Source: Pseudolabrys sp. FHR47
GTDB lineage: Bacteria > Pseudomonadota > Alphaproteobacteria > Rhizobiales > Xanthobacteraceae
Assembly (NCBI RefSeq): GCF_005153485.1
Contig: NZ_CP039740.1
Coordinates: 2,111,001-2,175,000, forward strand
DNA length: 64,000 bases
Direction of reading: 5' to 3'
The notes beneath the pieces are model-generated. The model did no database searches. It worked only from the letters and a program-made list of their open reading frames with translations, and was not told the DNA's origin. This document shows, piece by piece, positions 34,192 to 43,141 of the stretch. Position 1 is the stretch's first letter. Each line of letters starts with the position of its first letter. Made by a program: the position numbers and the translations under genes.

Positions 34192-35507
34192 CCGGTTCCG
34201 TCCTGTCGCCGGGAATGGCGGCGCTGATCCTCTTTGGCTGCTTCTTTCTGTTCATGTTCCTGCGGGTGCCGGTCGCCTTCGCGCTGGCACTGGCCTGCCT
34301 GCCGATCCTGGCGATCGAGCCGCGGCTCGACACCATGAATCTGATGCAGGAGACCTTCAATGCCTACAACTCCTTCATACTGCTGGCGGTGCCGTTCTTC
34401 CTGCTTACCGCCAATCTGATGAATGTCGGCGGCACCACCGACCGGCTGCTTAAATTGTCGCGGGCCATGGTCGGGCATTTCCCCGGGGGCCTCGCGCAGA
34501 TCAACGTCGTGCTGTCGATGTTCTTTGCCGGCATTTCCGGATCGTCGACGGCGGACGCCGCCAGTCAGTCGAAGATCTTTATCGATGCCCAGACGAAGGA
34601 GGGCTACGACCTGTCCTTCTCGGTCGCGATCACCGCCGTCTCCGCCGTGCTGGCCGTGATCGTACCGCCGTCGATTCTGATGATCGTGTGGGGCGGCATT
34701 CTGACTGTGTCGATCGGCGCGCTGTTCCTGGCCGGTATTCTGCCGGGTCTGCTGATCGGCCTGGCGCAGATGGCGACGGTGCATGCTTACGCCAAGGCGC
34801 GCGGCTATCCGACCTATCCGCGCGAGACCTGGCGGCAGCTCCTGTGCGCAACCTGGATCGCCATTCCGGCGCTGATGACGCCGGCCATCATTATCGGCGG
34901 CAAGATCTTCGGCTGGTTCACCGCGACCGAGTCGGCCTGCATCGCCGTGCTGTATGCCGGCGTACTGTCGCTCATGGTCTATCGCGAGATGGACCTGAAG
35001 GGGCTTTACGGCGCGCTGCTCGACACCGGCAAGCTTGCCGGCATCGCGCTGTTCTGTGTCGGTACCGCCAGCATGTTCGGCTGGCTGCTGGCCTATTACA
35101 AAATCCCGGAGGCGATCCTGGCCGGCGTCAGCACTTGGGGCATGGGCTTCATAGCTACCGGCTTCTTCATCTCGCTCGTGTTCCTGGTGGTCGGCTGCTT
35201 CCTTGACGCCATCCCCGCGATCATCATTTGCGCGCCGATCCTCGAGCCGCTGGCCAAGGGCGTGCATATGGACCCGGTGCACTTTGCCATGATCGGCATC
35301 GTGTCCCTGGCCTTTGGGCTGGTTACGCCGCCTTACGGCCTGTGCCTGATGATCGCCTGTTCGATTGCCGGCATCCGTATCCGCGATGCGATCAAGGACA
35401 CCGCCATCATGCTGATACCGATGCTCGTGGTGCTCGGGCTGGTGATTGTCTGGCCGAAGGTATCGCTGCTGCTGCCGGGCCTGATCTCGCCGGAATTTTT
35501 GCGGTAA
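34188..35507 (+). CDS. TRAP transporter large permease (DctM family)
   Basis: 439 aa from GTG 34188, about 12-14 transmembrane helices of the DctM/ion-transporter superfamily. Typical motifs are FLRVPVAFALALA, MFFAGISGSSTADAASQSKI, VIVPPSILMIVWGGILTVSI and LGLVTPPYGLCLMIAC. It provides the Na+-coupled translocation pathway for the DctP ligand. The substrate cannot be read from sequence. Last gene of the operon; 230 bases without a gene follow. Confidence 0.95.
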   Translation: MTGSVLSPGMAALILFGCFFLFMFLRVPVAFALALACLPILAIEPRLDTMNLMQETFNAYNSFILLAVPFFLLTANLMNVGGTTDRLLKLSRAMVGHFPGGLAQINVVLSMFFAGISGSSTADAASQSKIFIDAQTKEGYDLSFSVAITAVSAVLAVIVPPSILMIVWGGILTVSIGALFLAGILPGLLIGLAQMATVHAYAKARGYPTYPRETWRQLLCATWIAIPALMTPAIIIGGKIFGWFTATESACIAVLYAGVLSLMVYREMDLKGLYGALLDTGKLAGIALFCVGTASMFGWLLAYYKIPEAILAGVSTWGMGFIATGFFISLVFLVVGCFLDAIPAIIICAPILEPLAKGVHMDPVHFAMIGIVSLAFGLVTPPYGLCLMIACSIAGIRIRDAIKDTAIMLIPMLVVLGLVIVWPKVSLLLPGLISPEFLR

Positions 35508-35737
35508 AAAACATCGATATTCCAATTTGTTAGGTTGGTTTTATCGTGTTCACCCATCACTTGAGACAGACATTGGCGGCCCATGCCTGTGATGGCCGGC
35601 ACAGCAGTGGGAAAGGCGCCGGCCTAGCGTAATTTCCGCGCCCCTGCGCCGTCCGCCATGTCCTCGACACCATCCGGCGCTGCAATGATAGTGGGTTCGA
35701 ATCCCTTTGCCCGGATTCCCCTTGGGAGGCTTTCATC

Positions 35738-38700
35738 ATGTCACGGCCGCTGCGCGCTGGTTTTGCCGGTGCACTGACCGCTGCGTTCCTGGTTCTTTCA
35801 GCTCTGGGCGCGACCGCCGCCGACAAGGCCTACACCAATCCCGATCTCGACCAGGCTGCGATCACGCTCGAAGAGCAGATCAAGCAGGACGCCGGCAACG
35901 TCACCAAGACGCCGCAGGTGCTGCGCCGCGAGGCCGACGCTGCCTTTGCGAAAAAGGATGCGCGCAACGGCATGTTGCTGCTCGGTCAGTTGGTCACCGC
36001 CGCGCCGAACGACGCCGATGCCTGGCTGCGGCTCGCCCGCGCCGTTTTGCAGATTCGCGCGCGCGACCCGAACGAGCAGGCAACGCTTTACGAACGCGCC
36101 ACCACGGCCGCCTATGTCGCCTATACGCGGGCGACGCAGCCGGCGGCCGAGGCCGACGGCCTTGCCGTGCTCGGCCAGGCCTACGCTGCCCGCAAGGAGT
36201 GGCGTCCGGCGCTCGATACGATGCGGCTGGCGTTGCAATTGCGCGAAACCGCCGAGCTGCGCGGCCAGTATGAGCGGCTGCGCGTCGAGCATGGTTTCCG
36301 CATGCTCGATTACAGCGTCGATTCCGACGCGGTGTCGCCGCGCGCCTGCTTCCAGTTCTCCGAGGTGCTGCCGGAAAAGCGCACCGACTTCTCACCCTTC
36401 GTCGCCGTCGCCGGGCAGGACAGACCGGCGATTTCGGTTTCCGACAAGCAGCTCTGCGTCGACGGTCTCAAGCATGGCGAGCGCTACGCGATTACGCTCC
36501 GCGCCGGCCTGCCGTCGACCGTGCACGAGACGCTGACGCGCACCGCCGAGTTCACGGTCTTCGTGCGCGACCGCAAGCCGCTCGCGCGTTTCTCCGGCAA
36601 GGCTTACGTGCTGCCCAAGACCGGCCAGCGCGGCATTCCGGTGCTCAGCGTCAACACCTCGGCGGTCAAGCTCACGGTCTATCGCATCGGCGACCGCAAT
36701 CTGATCGACACCGTGCTGGGCTATGACTTCCAGCGTAATTTGAGCCCCTATGAGGGCGAGCAACTCGGCTCCGAACGCGGCACCAAGGTGTGGAGTGGCG
36801 AACTCGCCGTCGAGCAAAAGCTCAACACCGAAGTCGTCACGGCCTTTCCTGTCGACGAAGCGCTGCCCGACCTCAAGCCCGGCGTCTATGCCATGACGGC
36901 GACGCCGAAGGATGCGATCGCCGCCAACGACTACGAGCAGGCCCCGACGCAGTGGTTCATCGTCTCCGACTTCGGCCTGACCGCCTATTCGGGGCAAGAC
37001 GGCATCGACGTCTTCGTGCATTCGCTGGCCAGCGCCCAGCCGCTGAATGGCGTCGAAGTTCGGCTGATGGCGCGCAACAACGAGACGCTGGCGACCAAGA
37101 CGACGGACTTCAACGGCCGCGTTCATTTCGAAGCCGGCCTTGCGCGCGGCGAGGGCGGGCAATCGCCGGCGGCTGTCGTGGTATCCGGCAAGAACGACTA
37201 TGCATTCCTGAGCCTCAAATCGAACGCCTTCGATCTGTCCGATCGCGGCGTCGCCGGCCGCGCGACGCCAGCCGGGCTCGATGCTTTCGTCTACACAGAG
37301 CGCGGCGTCTATCGCAGCGGCGAGACCGTGGCGGTCACAGCGCTGCTGCGCGATGCGCGCGGTGTGGCAGCTCCGACTGTGCCGCTGACGCTCGTGGTCG
37401 AACGGCCCGACGGCGTCGATTACAAGCGGGTTGTGGTGCCGGATCAAGGGTTGGGAGGACGCAGCCTCGAAGTGCCGATCGTCTCGACCGCTTCGACCGG
37501 CACCTGGCGCGTGCGCGCCTATACCGATCCGAAGCGCCCGGCGGTCGGCGAGACCACCTTCATGGTCGAGGACTATGTGCCCGACCGCATCGAGTTCGAC
37601 CTGACCACCCAGGCCAAGGCGATCCCGCGCAAGGGCTCGATCGATCTCACGGTCGACGGCCATTTCTTGTACGGCGCCGCGGCGTCGAACCTCGACCTCA
37701 GCGGCGCGGTGACGATTCAGGCGGCGGCCGAGCGTGCCGGCTTTCCCGGCTATCGCTTCGGTCTTTATGACGAGCCGGCGACGCCGGACCGGCAGGAACT
37801 CACCGACCTGCCGCAGACCGACGACAAGGGCAGGGCGACCGTGCCAGTCGAACTTGCCAATCTGCCGGACACGACGCGTCCGCTCGAGGCGCTGATTGCC
37901 ATCGACATGCTGGAGTCGGGCGGGCGCGGCGTCGAGCGCAAGCTGACACTGCCGGTGGCACCGGACGGCGACATGATCGGCGTGAAGCCCAACTTCAATG
38001 GACTGTCATTGGCGGACGGCGCCAACGCCGACTTCGACGTCATCGTCGCGGCGCCCGACGGCGCGCGGCTCGAGCGCAAAGGCCTGAAATACGAATTGCT
38101 GCGCGTCGAGACCACCTATCAATGGTATCGCCAGAACGGCCAGTGGAACTACGAGCCGGTCAAGCGCACGCAGCGCATCGCCAATGGCACCGTGGACGTT
38201 TCAGCCGCCCAGCCGGGCAAGCTGTCGCTACCGGTCAATTGGGGCCGCTATCGCCTCGAAGTGACCGACGGCAGCCCGAACGGCATGATCACCTCGCTGT
38301 CGTTCGATGCCGGCTTCTATGCGGAATCGAGCGCCGACACGCCAGATCTGCTCGAGGTCGCGCTCGACAAGCCCGGCTATGCCTCGGGCGACATCATGAA
38401 TGTCGCGGTGACGGCGCGCAGCGCCGGCCGCCTGACGCTCAATGTGTTCACCGACAAACTGGTCATGAGCCAGTCGCAGGATGTGACTGCGGCCGGAACC
38501 GTGAAAGTCGCGATGCCGGTCGGCAAGGACTGGGGCACGGGCGCTTATCTCGTTGCCACCTTGCGCCGCCCGCTCGATGCGCCGGCGCAGCGTATGCCCG
38601 GCCGGGCCATCGGCGTGCAGTGGTTCAATATCGACCGCGCTCAGCGCACGCTCAATGTTGCGATGACCTTGCCCGGCATGATGCGACCTGAGGGCGCGCT

Positions 38701-40963
38701 CAACATCCCGATCAAGATTGGCGGCCTGGCCGCCGGCGAACAGGCGCGTATTGTTGTCGCCGCCGTTGACGTCGGCATTCTCAACCTCACCAATTACAAG
38801 CCGCCGGCGCCGGACGATTACTATCTCGGTCAGCGCCGGCTGACGGCCGAAGTGCGCGATCTTTACGGCCAGCTCATCGACGGTATGCAGGGTGCGCGCG
38901 GCCAGATCCGCTCCGGCGGCGACATGGGTGGCGCCGAATTGTCCGGCTCGCCGCCGGCGCAGGCGCCGCTCTCGCTCTATTCGGGCATCGTCACGGTTGG
39001 CGCCGACGGCACCGCCAATGTCTCGTTCGACATCCCGGCCTTCGCCGGCACAGTCCGCGTCATGGCGGTAGCCTGGAGCAACGACAAAATCGGCAAGGCT
39101 TCCGGCGATGTCGTGGTGCGCGACCCGGTGGTGCTGACGGCGACTTTGCCGCGCTTCCTGCGCACGGGCGATCGCGGCACCGTGCAGGTCGAGCTCGACA
39201 ATGTCGAAGGCGCGGCCGGCGACTACAAAGTGGCTGTCGATACCGCCGGCTCGGTCAAGCGCGAAGGCGACATGCCGCCGGCGCTGACGTTGGCCGCCAA
39301 GGCGAGGGGCCGTCTGTCGGTACCGGTTTCGGCCTCGGGGTCCGGCGCCAGCACGGTCGTGGTCAATGTCGAGGGCCCGAACGGCTTCAAACTGGCGCGC
39401 AGCTACAATCTCGATGTGCGGCCGGCGACGCAGATATTGACGCGCCGCACCGTGCGTTCGCTCGCCAAGGGCGAGACGCTCACTCTGTCGAACGACGTGT
39501 TCGCCGATTTCGTGCCGGGCACCGGCCGCGCCGGCCTGTCGGTCGCGATCTCGACCTCGCTCGATGCGGCGACCTTGCTCAATCAGCTCGACCGCTATCC
39601 GTTCGGCTGCTCCGAGCAGATCGCCAGCCGCGCCGTGGCGATGCTGTATATCAACGATCTCGCCGCGCAGGCGCGACTCGCGCCCGACGGTGACGTCGAT
39701 GCCCGCATCAGGGACGCCATCGCGCGGCTGACCGCGCGGCAGAGTTCGAGCGGTTCGTTCGGGCTGTGGTCGGTCGGCGGCGGCGATCCGTGGCTGGACG
39801 CCTACATCACCGACTTCCTCACCCGCGCGCGAGAGAAGAAGTTCGAGGTGCCGCAAACTGCGATGACGCTCGCCATCGACCGGCTGCGCAATTACGTCGC
39901 CACCGCGCCGGAGCCGGACAAGAACGGCGGCCGTGAACTGGCCTATGCGTTCTATGTGCTGGCGCGCAACGGCGCGGCGCCGGTCGGCGATCTGCGCTAC
40001 ATTGCCGACGTCAAGCTCGGCGCACTGGCGACGCCGATCGCCAAGGCGCAAGTAGCCGCCGCGCTCGCCATGCTGGGTGACAAGGCGCGCGCCGACCGCG
40101 TCTATCGCGCCGCGCTCGACGCCATCCCGGTCAAGCCGGCGCTGGAGAGCAGCCGCGAGGACTTCGGCTCGGCCTTGCGTGATGCCGCGGCCCTGGTGAC
40201 CCTCGCCTCCGAAGGTCACGCGCCGGCGGCGACGATCACGCAGGCGGTGGCGCGCATCGACAGTGCGCGCGCCGCCATCAAGCAGACCTCGACGCAGGAA
40301 GATGCCTGGCTGGTGATGGCGGCGAAGGCGCTTGCGGGCGAGCTCAATGCCATCGCGCTCAATGTGAACGGCACGGCGCAGAAGGGCGCTTATTATCGCC
40401 GCTTCAACCCGGACCAGCTCTCAGCGCCGTTCCGCGTCACCAACAGCGGCGACGGCGCAGTGCAGGTCGTGGTCTCGGTGTCGGGCGCGCCTTTGACGCC
40501 GGAGCCTGCGGCCGAATCCGGCTTCAAGCTCGAGCGTAATTTCTACACGCTCGCCGGCGAGCCGGCCGACCCGTCCAAGGCGAAGCAGAACGACCGCTTC
40601 GTCGTCGTGCTCAAGGTGACCGAGCCGCAAGTGCAGTTCGGCCGCATCATGGTGGCCGATTATCTGCCGGCCGGCTTCGAGATCGACAATCCGAAGCTGG
40701 TGTCCTCGGGCGATACCGGCTCGCTCGGCTGGATCGCCGACGGTGCAGCGGCGGCGAGCACGGAATTCCGCGACGACCGCTTTACCGCGGCCTATGAGCG
40801 GCGGCCGGATAACGACAAGCCGGTGTTCACCGCGGCCTATGTGGTGCGCGCGGTGTCGCCCGGCCGCTATGTGCTGCCGCAGGCCAAGGTCGAGGACATG
40901 TATCGGCCGGATCGCTTCGGCCGCACCGCGACCGGCACCGTGGAGGTCACGGCGGCGCGATGA
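35738..40963 (+). CDS. Bacterial alpha-2-macroglobulin, thioester-containing
   Basis: 1741-aa periplasmic protease-trapping protein. The signal peptide (AGFAGALTAAFLVLSALGATA) has no lipobox Cys, unlike the lipoprotein form YfhM of Escherichia coli, so it is predicted to be soluble. MG-type beta domains fill the N-terminal two thirds, the bait region follows, and the thioester motif PFGCSEQIAS has Cys1291 and the expected Glu-Gln. A TED-like helical domain and receptor-binding-like C-domain follow. GGGAGG precedes the ATG. It overlaps pbpC by ATGA, the classical pairing in which the inhibitor guards the periplasm while PBP1C repairs peptidoglycan. Confidence 0.96.
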   Translation: MSRPLRAGFAGALTAAFLVLSALGATAADKAYTNPDLDQAAITLEEQIKQDAGNVTKTPQVLRREADAAFAKKDARNGMLLLGQLVTAAPNDADAWLRLARAVLQIRARDPNEQATLYERATTAAYVAYTRATQPAAEADGLAVLGQAYAARKEWRPALDTMRLALQLRETAELRGQYERLRVEHGFRMLDYSVDSDAVSPRACFQFSEVLPEKRTDFSPFVAVAGQDRPAISVSDKQLCVDGLKHGERYAITLRAGLPSTVHETLTRTAEFTVFVRDRKPLARFSGKAYVLPKTGQRGIPVLSVNTSAVKLTVYRIGDRNLIDTVLGYDFQRNLSPYEGEQLGSERGTKVWSGELAVEQKLNTEVVTAFPVDEALPDLKPGVYAMTATPKDAIAANDYEQAPTQWFIVSDFGLTAYSGQDGIDVFVHSLASAQPLNGVEVRLMARNNETLATKTTDFNGRVHFEAGLARGEGGQSPAAVVVSGKNDYAFLSLKSNAFDLSDRGVAGRATPAGLDAFVYTERGVYRSGETVAVTALLRDARGVAAPTVPLTLVVERPDGVDYKRVVVPDQGLGGRSLEVPIVSTASTGTWRVRAYTDPKRPAVGETTFMVEDYVPDRIEFDLTTQAKAIPRKGSIDLTVDGHFLYGAAASNLDLSGAVTIQAAAERAGFPGYRFGLYDEPATPDRQELTDLPQTDDKGRATVPVELANLPDTTRPLEALIAIDMLESGGRGVERKLTLPVAPDGDMIGVKPNFNGLSLADGANADFDVIVAAPDGARLERKGLKYELLRVETTYQWYRQNGQWNYEPVKRTQRIANGTVDVSAAQPGKLSLPVNWGRYRLEVTDGSPNGMITSLSFDAGFYAESSADTPDLLEVALDKPGYASGDIMNVAVTARSAGRLTLNVFTDKLVMSQSQDVTAAGTVKVAMPVGKDWGTGAYLVATLRRPLDAPAQRMPGRAIGVQWFNIDRAQRTLNVAMTLPGMMRPEGALNIPIKIGGLAAGEQARIVVAAVDVGILNLTNYKPPAPDDYYLGQRRLTAEVRDLYGQLIDGMQGARGQIRSGGDMGGAELSGSPPAQAPLSLYSGIVTVGADGTANVSFDIPAFAGTVRVMAVAWSNDKIGKASGDVVVRDPVVLTATLPRFLRTGDRGTVQVELDNVEGAAGDYKVAVDTAGSVKREGDMPPALTLAAKARGRLSVPVSASGSGASTVVVNVEGPNGFKLARSYNLDVRPATQILTRRTVRSLAKGETLTLSNDVFADFVPGTGRAGLSVAISTSLDAATLLNQLDRYPFGCSEQIASRAVAMLYINDLAAQARLAPDGDVDARIRDAIARLTARQSSSGSFGLWSVGGGDPWLDAYITDFLTRAREKKFEVPQTAMTLAIDRLRNYVATAPEPDKNGGRELAYAFYVLARNGAAPVGDLRYIADVKLGALATPIAKAQVAAALAMLGDKARADRVYRAALDAIPVKPALESSREDFGSALRDAAALVTLASEGHAPAATITQAVARIDSARAAIKQTSTQEDAWLVMAAKALAGELNAIALNVNGTAQKGAYYRRFNPDQLSAPFRVTNSGDGAVQVVVSVSGAPLTPEPAAESGFKLERNFYTLAGEPADPSKAKQNDRFVVVLKVTEPQVQFGRIMVADYLPAGFEIDNPKLVSSGDTGSLGWIADGAAAASTEFRDDRFTAAYERRPDNDKPVFTAAYVVRAVSPGRYVLPQAKVEDMYRPDRFGRTATGTVEVTAAR

Positions 40964-43011
40964 AACGCGTCAAACTCATCGTTGCAGCGTTCGCCAGCGC
41001 GGTTGCGCTGGCCGCTATCGCATGCGCTGTATGGGTTTACGCGCTCGGTCCGGCGCCGCTCGGCAAGGACATCGAACTCTCCCATGTCGTGCTCGATCGC
41101 GACGGCCGCCTGCTGCGCGCTTACGCGACCAAGGAAGGCCGCTGGCGGCTGCCGGCGAGCGTCGAGGATGTCGATCCGCGCTTTCTCAAATTGCTTTACG
41201 CCTACGAGGACAAGCGCTTCCTCAACCATCACGGCGTCGATCCGCTGGCCATGCTGCGCGCGGCCTGGCAGCTCGGCTCTACCGGACAGATCGTGTCGGG
41301 CGGCTCGACCCTCACCATGCAGGTCGCGCGCCTGCTTGAGCCGCGCGAGCACCGCACCTTCACCGCCAAGCTGCGGCAGGTGACGCGCGCGCTGCAACTC
41401 GACTATGCGCTGTCCAAGCCGGAAATACTGTCGCTGTATCTCACGCTGGCGCCCTATGGCGGCAACCTCGAAGGCATCCGCGCTGCTTCGCTCGCTTATT
41501 TCGGCAAGGAGCCGAAACGGCTGACTTTGGGTGAAGCGGCGCTGCTGGTGGCGCTACCGCAGTCACCGGAGTCGCGGCGGCCCGACCGCCATGCCGACCG
41601 CGCGCAGGCCGCGCGCGACCGTGTGCTCGACCGCGTCGCTTCCGCCAGCGCAGTGCCGCGCGACGAGATCGCCCGCGCCAAGGTTGAAGCGGTGCCGCAG
41701 GTACGCCGGCCGATGCCGGTGTTCGCGCCGCATTCCGCCGACCGCATCGTTATCTCGGAACCAGATCAACGCATCCACAGGCTGACCATCGACCAGCCGC
41801 TGCAGGCCAAGCTGCAAATCCTGGCGAAGGAACGCGCCGAAGCGCTGGGGCCGGACATCTCGGTCGCTATCCTCGCCGTCGATAACCAAACCGGCGAGGT
41901 GAGAGCGCGTGTCGCCTCATCCGATTACTTCGATGCGCGCCGCGCCGGCCAGGTTGATATGACGGCGGCGCTGCGCTCGCCGGGCTCGACGCTCAAGCCG
42001 TTCATCTACGGCCTCGGCTTCGAGGACGGCCTCATTCATCCCGAGACGTTGATCGATGACCGGCCGCAACGTTATGGCGGTTACACGCCGGAGAATTTCG
42101 ATTTGACGTTCCAGGGCACGGTCACCGTGCGCCGCGCGCTGCAATTGTCGCTCAACGTGCCGGCCATTGCCGTGCTCGACAAGGTCGGCGTCAACCGGCT
42201 GAGCGCGCGCCTGACGCAGGCCGGCGCGGCGCTGGTGCTGCCGTCGGGCGAAGCGCCGGGCCTCGCCATGGGGCTCGGCGGTGTCGGCGTGACGCTGAAC
42301 GATCTGACCATGCTCTATGCCGGGCTGGCGCGCGGCGGCGAAGCCGCGCCTTTGATCGAGCGCGCCGGGCAGGCGGGCGGCAGTGCGCGGCGGCTGCTGG
42401 ATCCGGTCGCGGCCTGGTATGTCGGCAATGTCCTCGTCGGCGCGCCGCCGCCGGAAAATGCGCCGCATAACCGGCTCGCCTTCAAGACCGGCACCTCTTA
42501 CGGCTATCGCGACGCCTGGGCGGTCGGTTTCGACGGCCAGATGACCATGGGTGTGTGGGTTGGGCGGCCGGATGGCGCGCCCGTGCCGGGGCTGGTCGGG
42601 CGCTCGGCCGCGGCGCCTATCCTGTTCGATGCTTTTGCCCGTTCCGGTGCCACGCCGGTGCCACTGGCGGCTGCGCCCAAGGGCGCGGTTTTCGCCGCTT
42701 CCGCCAAGTTGCCGCCCCCGTTGCAGCGTTTCAGCGGCTCGGTTTACGGCGCCGCAGCGGAGCCACCGCGGATCATGTTCCCGCCGCACGGAGCCCGCCT
42801 CGAACTGGCTTCCGGCGGCGAACCCGATCCGCTGGCACTGAAGATCGCCGGCGGGGCGGGTCCGCTCACGGTCATGGTCAATGGCGTCCCGGTCGGCGCC
42901 CCAGGGCACCGCCGCACCCTTTTCGTGAGGCCTGACGGCCCCGGATTCGTCCGCCTGACCGTCATGGACGCCCGCGGTGCGGCCGACAGCGTTGTGGTCC
43001 GATTGCAATAG
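40960..43011 (+). CDS. pbpC: Penicillin-binding protein 1C
   Basis: 683-aa bifunctional peptidoglycan glycosyltransferase/transpeptidase-type protein with an N-terminal membrane anchor (LIVAAFASAVALAAIACAVW). The GT51 motifs are YAYEDKRFLNHHGVDPLAML and GGSTLTMQVARLLEPREHRT. The transpeptidase has SPGSTLKPFIYGLG (SxxK) and FKTGTSYGYRDAW (KTG). The C-terminal 90 residues (IMFPPHGARLELASGGEPDP onward) fit the BiPBP_C domain. Translationally coupled to the macroglobulin gene. Confidence 0.95.
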   Translation: MKRVKLIVAAFASAVALAAIACAVWVYALGPAPLGKDIELSHVVLDRDGRLLRAYATKEGRWRLPASVEDVDPRFLKLLYAYEDKRFLNHHGVDPLAMLRAAWQLGSTGQIVSGGSTLTMQVARLLEPREHRTFTAKLRQVTRALQLDYALSKPEILSLYLTLAPYGGNLEGIRAASLAYFGKEPKRLTLGEAALLVALPQSPESRRPDRHADRAQAARDRVLDRVASASAVPRDEIARAKVEAVPQVRRPMPVFAPHSADRIVISEPDQRIHRLTIDQPLQAKLQILAKERAEALGPDISVAILAVDNQTGEVRARVASSDYFDARRAGQVDMTAALRSPGSTLKPFIYGLGFEDGLIHPETLIDDRPQRYGGYTPENFDLTFQGTVTVRRALQLSLNVPAIAVLDKVGVNRLSARLTQAGAALVLPSGEAPGLAMGLGGVGVTLNDLTMLYAGLARGGEAAPLIERAGQAGGSARRLLDPVAAWYVGNVLVGAPPPENAPHNRLAFKTGTSYGYRDAWAVGFDGQMTMGVWVGRPDGAPVPGLVGRSAAAPILFDAFARSGATPVPLAAAPKGAVFAASAKLPPPLQRFSGSVYGAAAEPPRIMFPPHGARLELASGGEPDPLALKIAGGAGPLTVMVNGVPVGAPGHRRTLFVRPDGPGFVRLTVMDARGAADSVVVRLQ

Positions 43012-43141
43012 TGCGCAGAAACCGGTAATCGCGCGACCAATCGCGCCGTTCCGTGCCATGACAGCGCGCTTTCCGCCCATTATGGTGCGGCGCAAGTGTG
43101 GAATTGTCCACGCTCGAAAACCCGGTCCCGCATCAAGGCCC

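Noticed and set aside
33834..35525. 563-codon minus-strand open frame opposite the TRAP permeases
   Set aside because: It is antisense to clear DctQ/DctM genes and composed of His/Arg/Asp/Gln shadow codons.
38228..40219. 663-codon minus-strand open frame opposite the macroglobulin
   Set aside because: It is a shadow of a thioester-containing macroglobulin that is coherent over 1741 codons.
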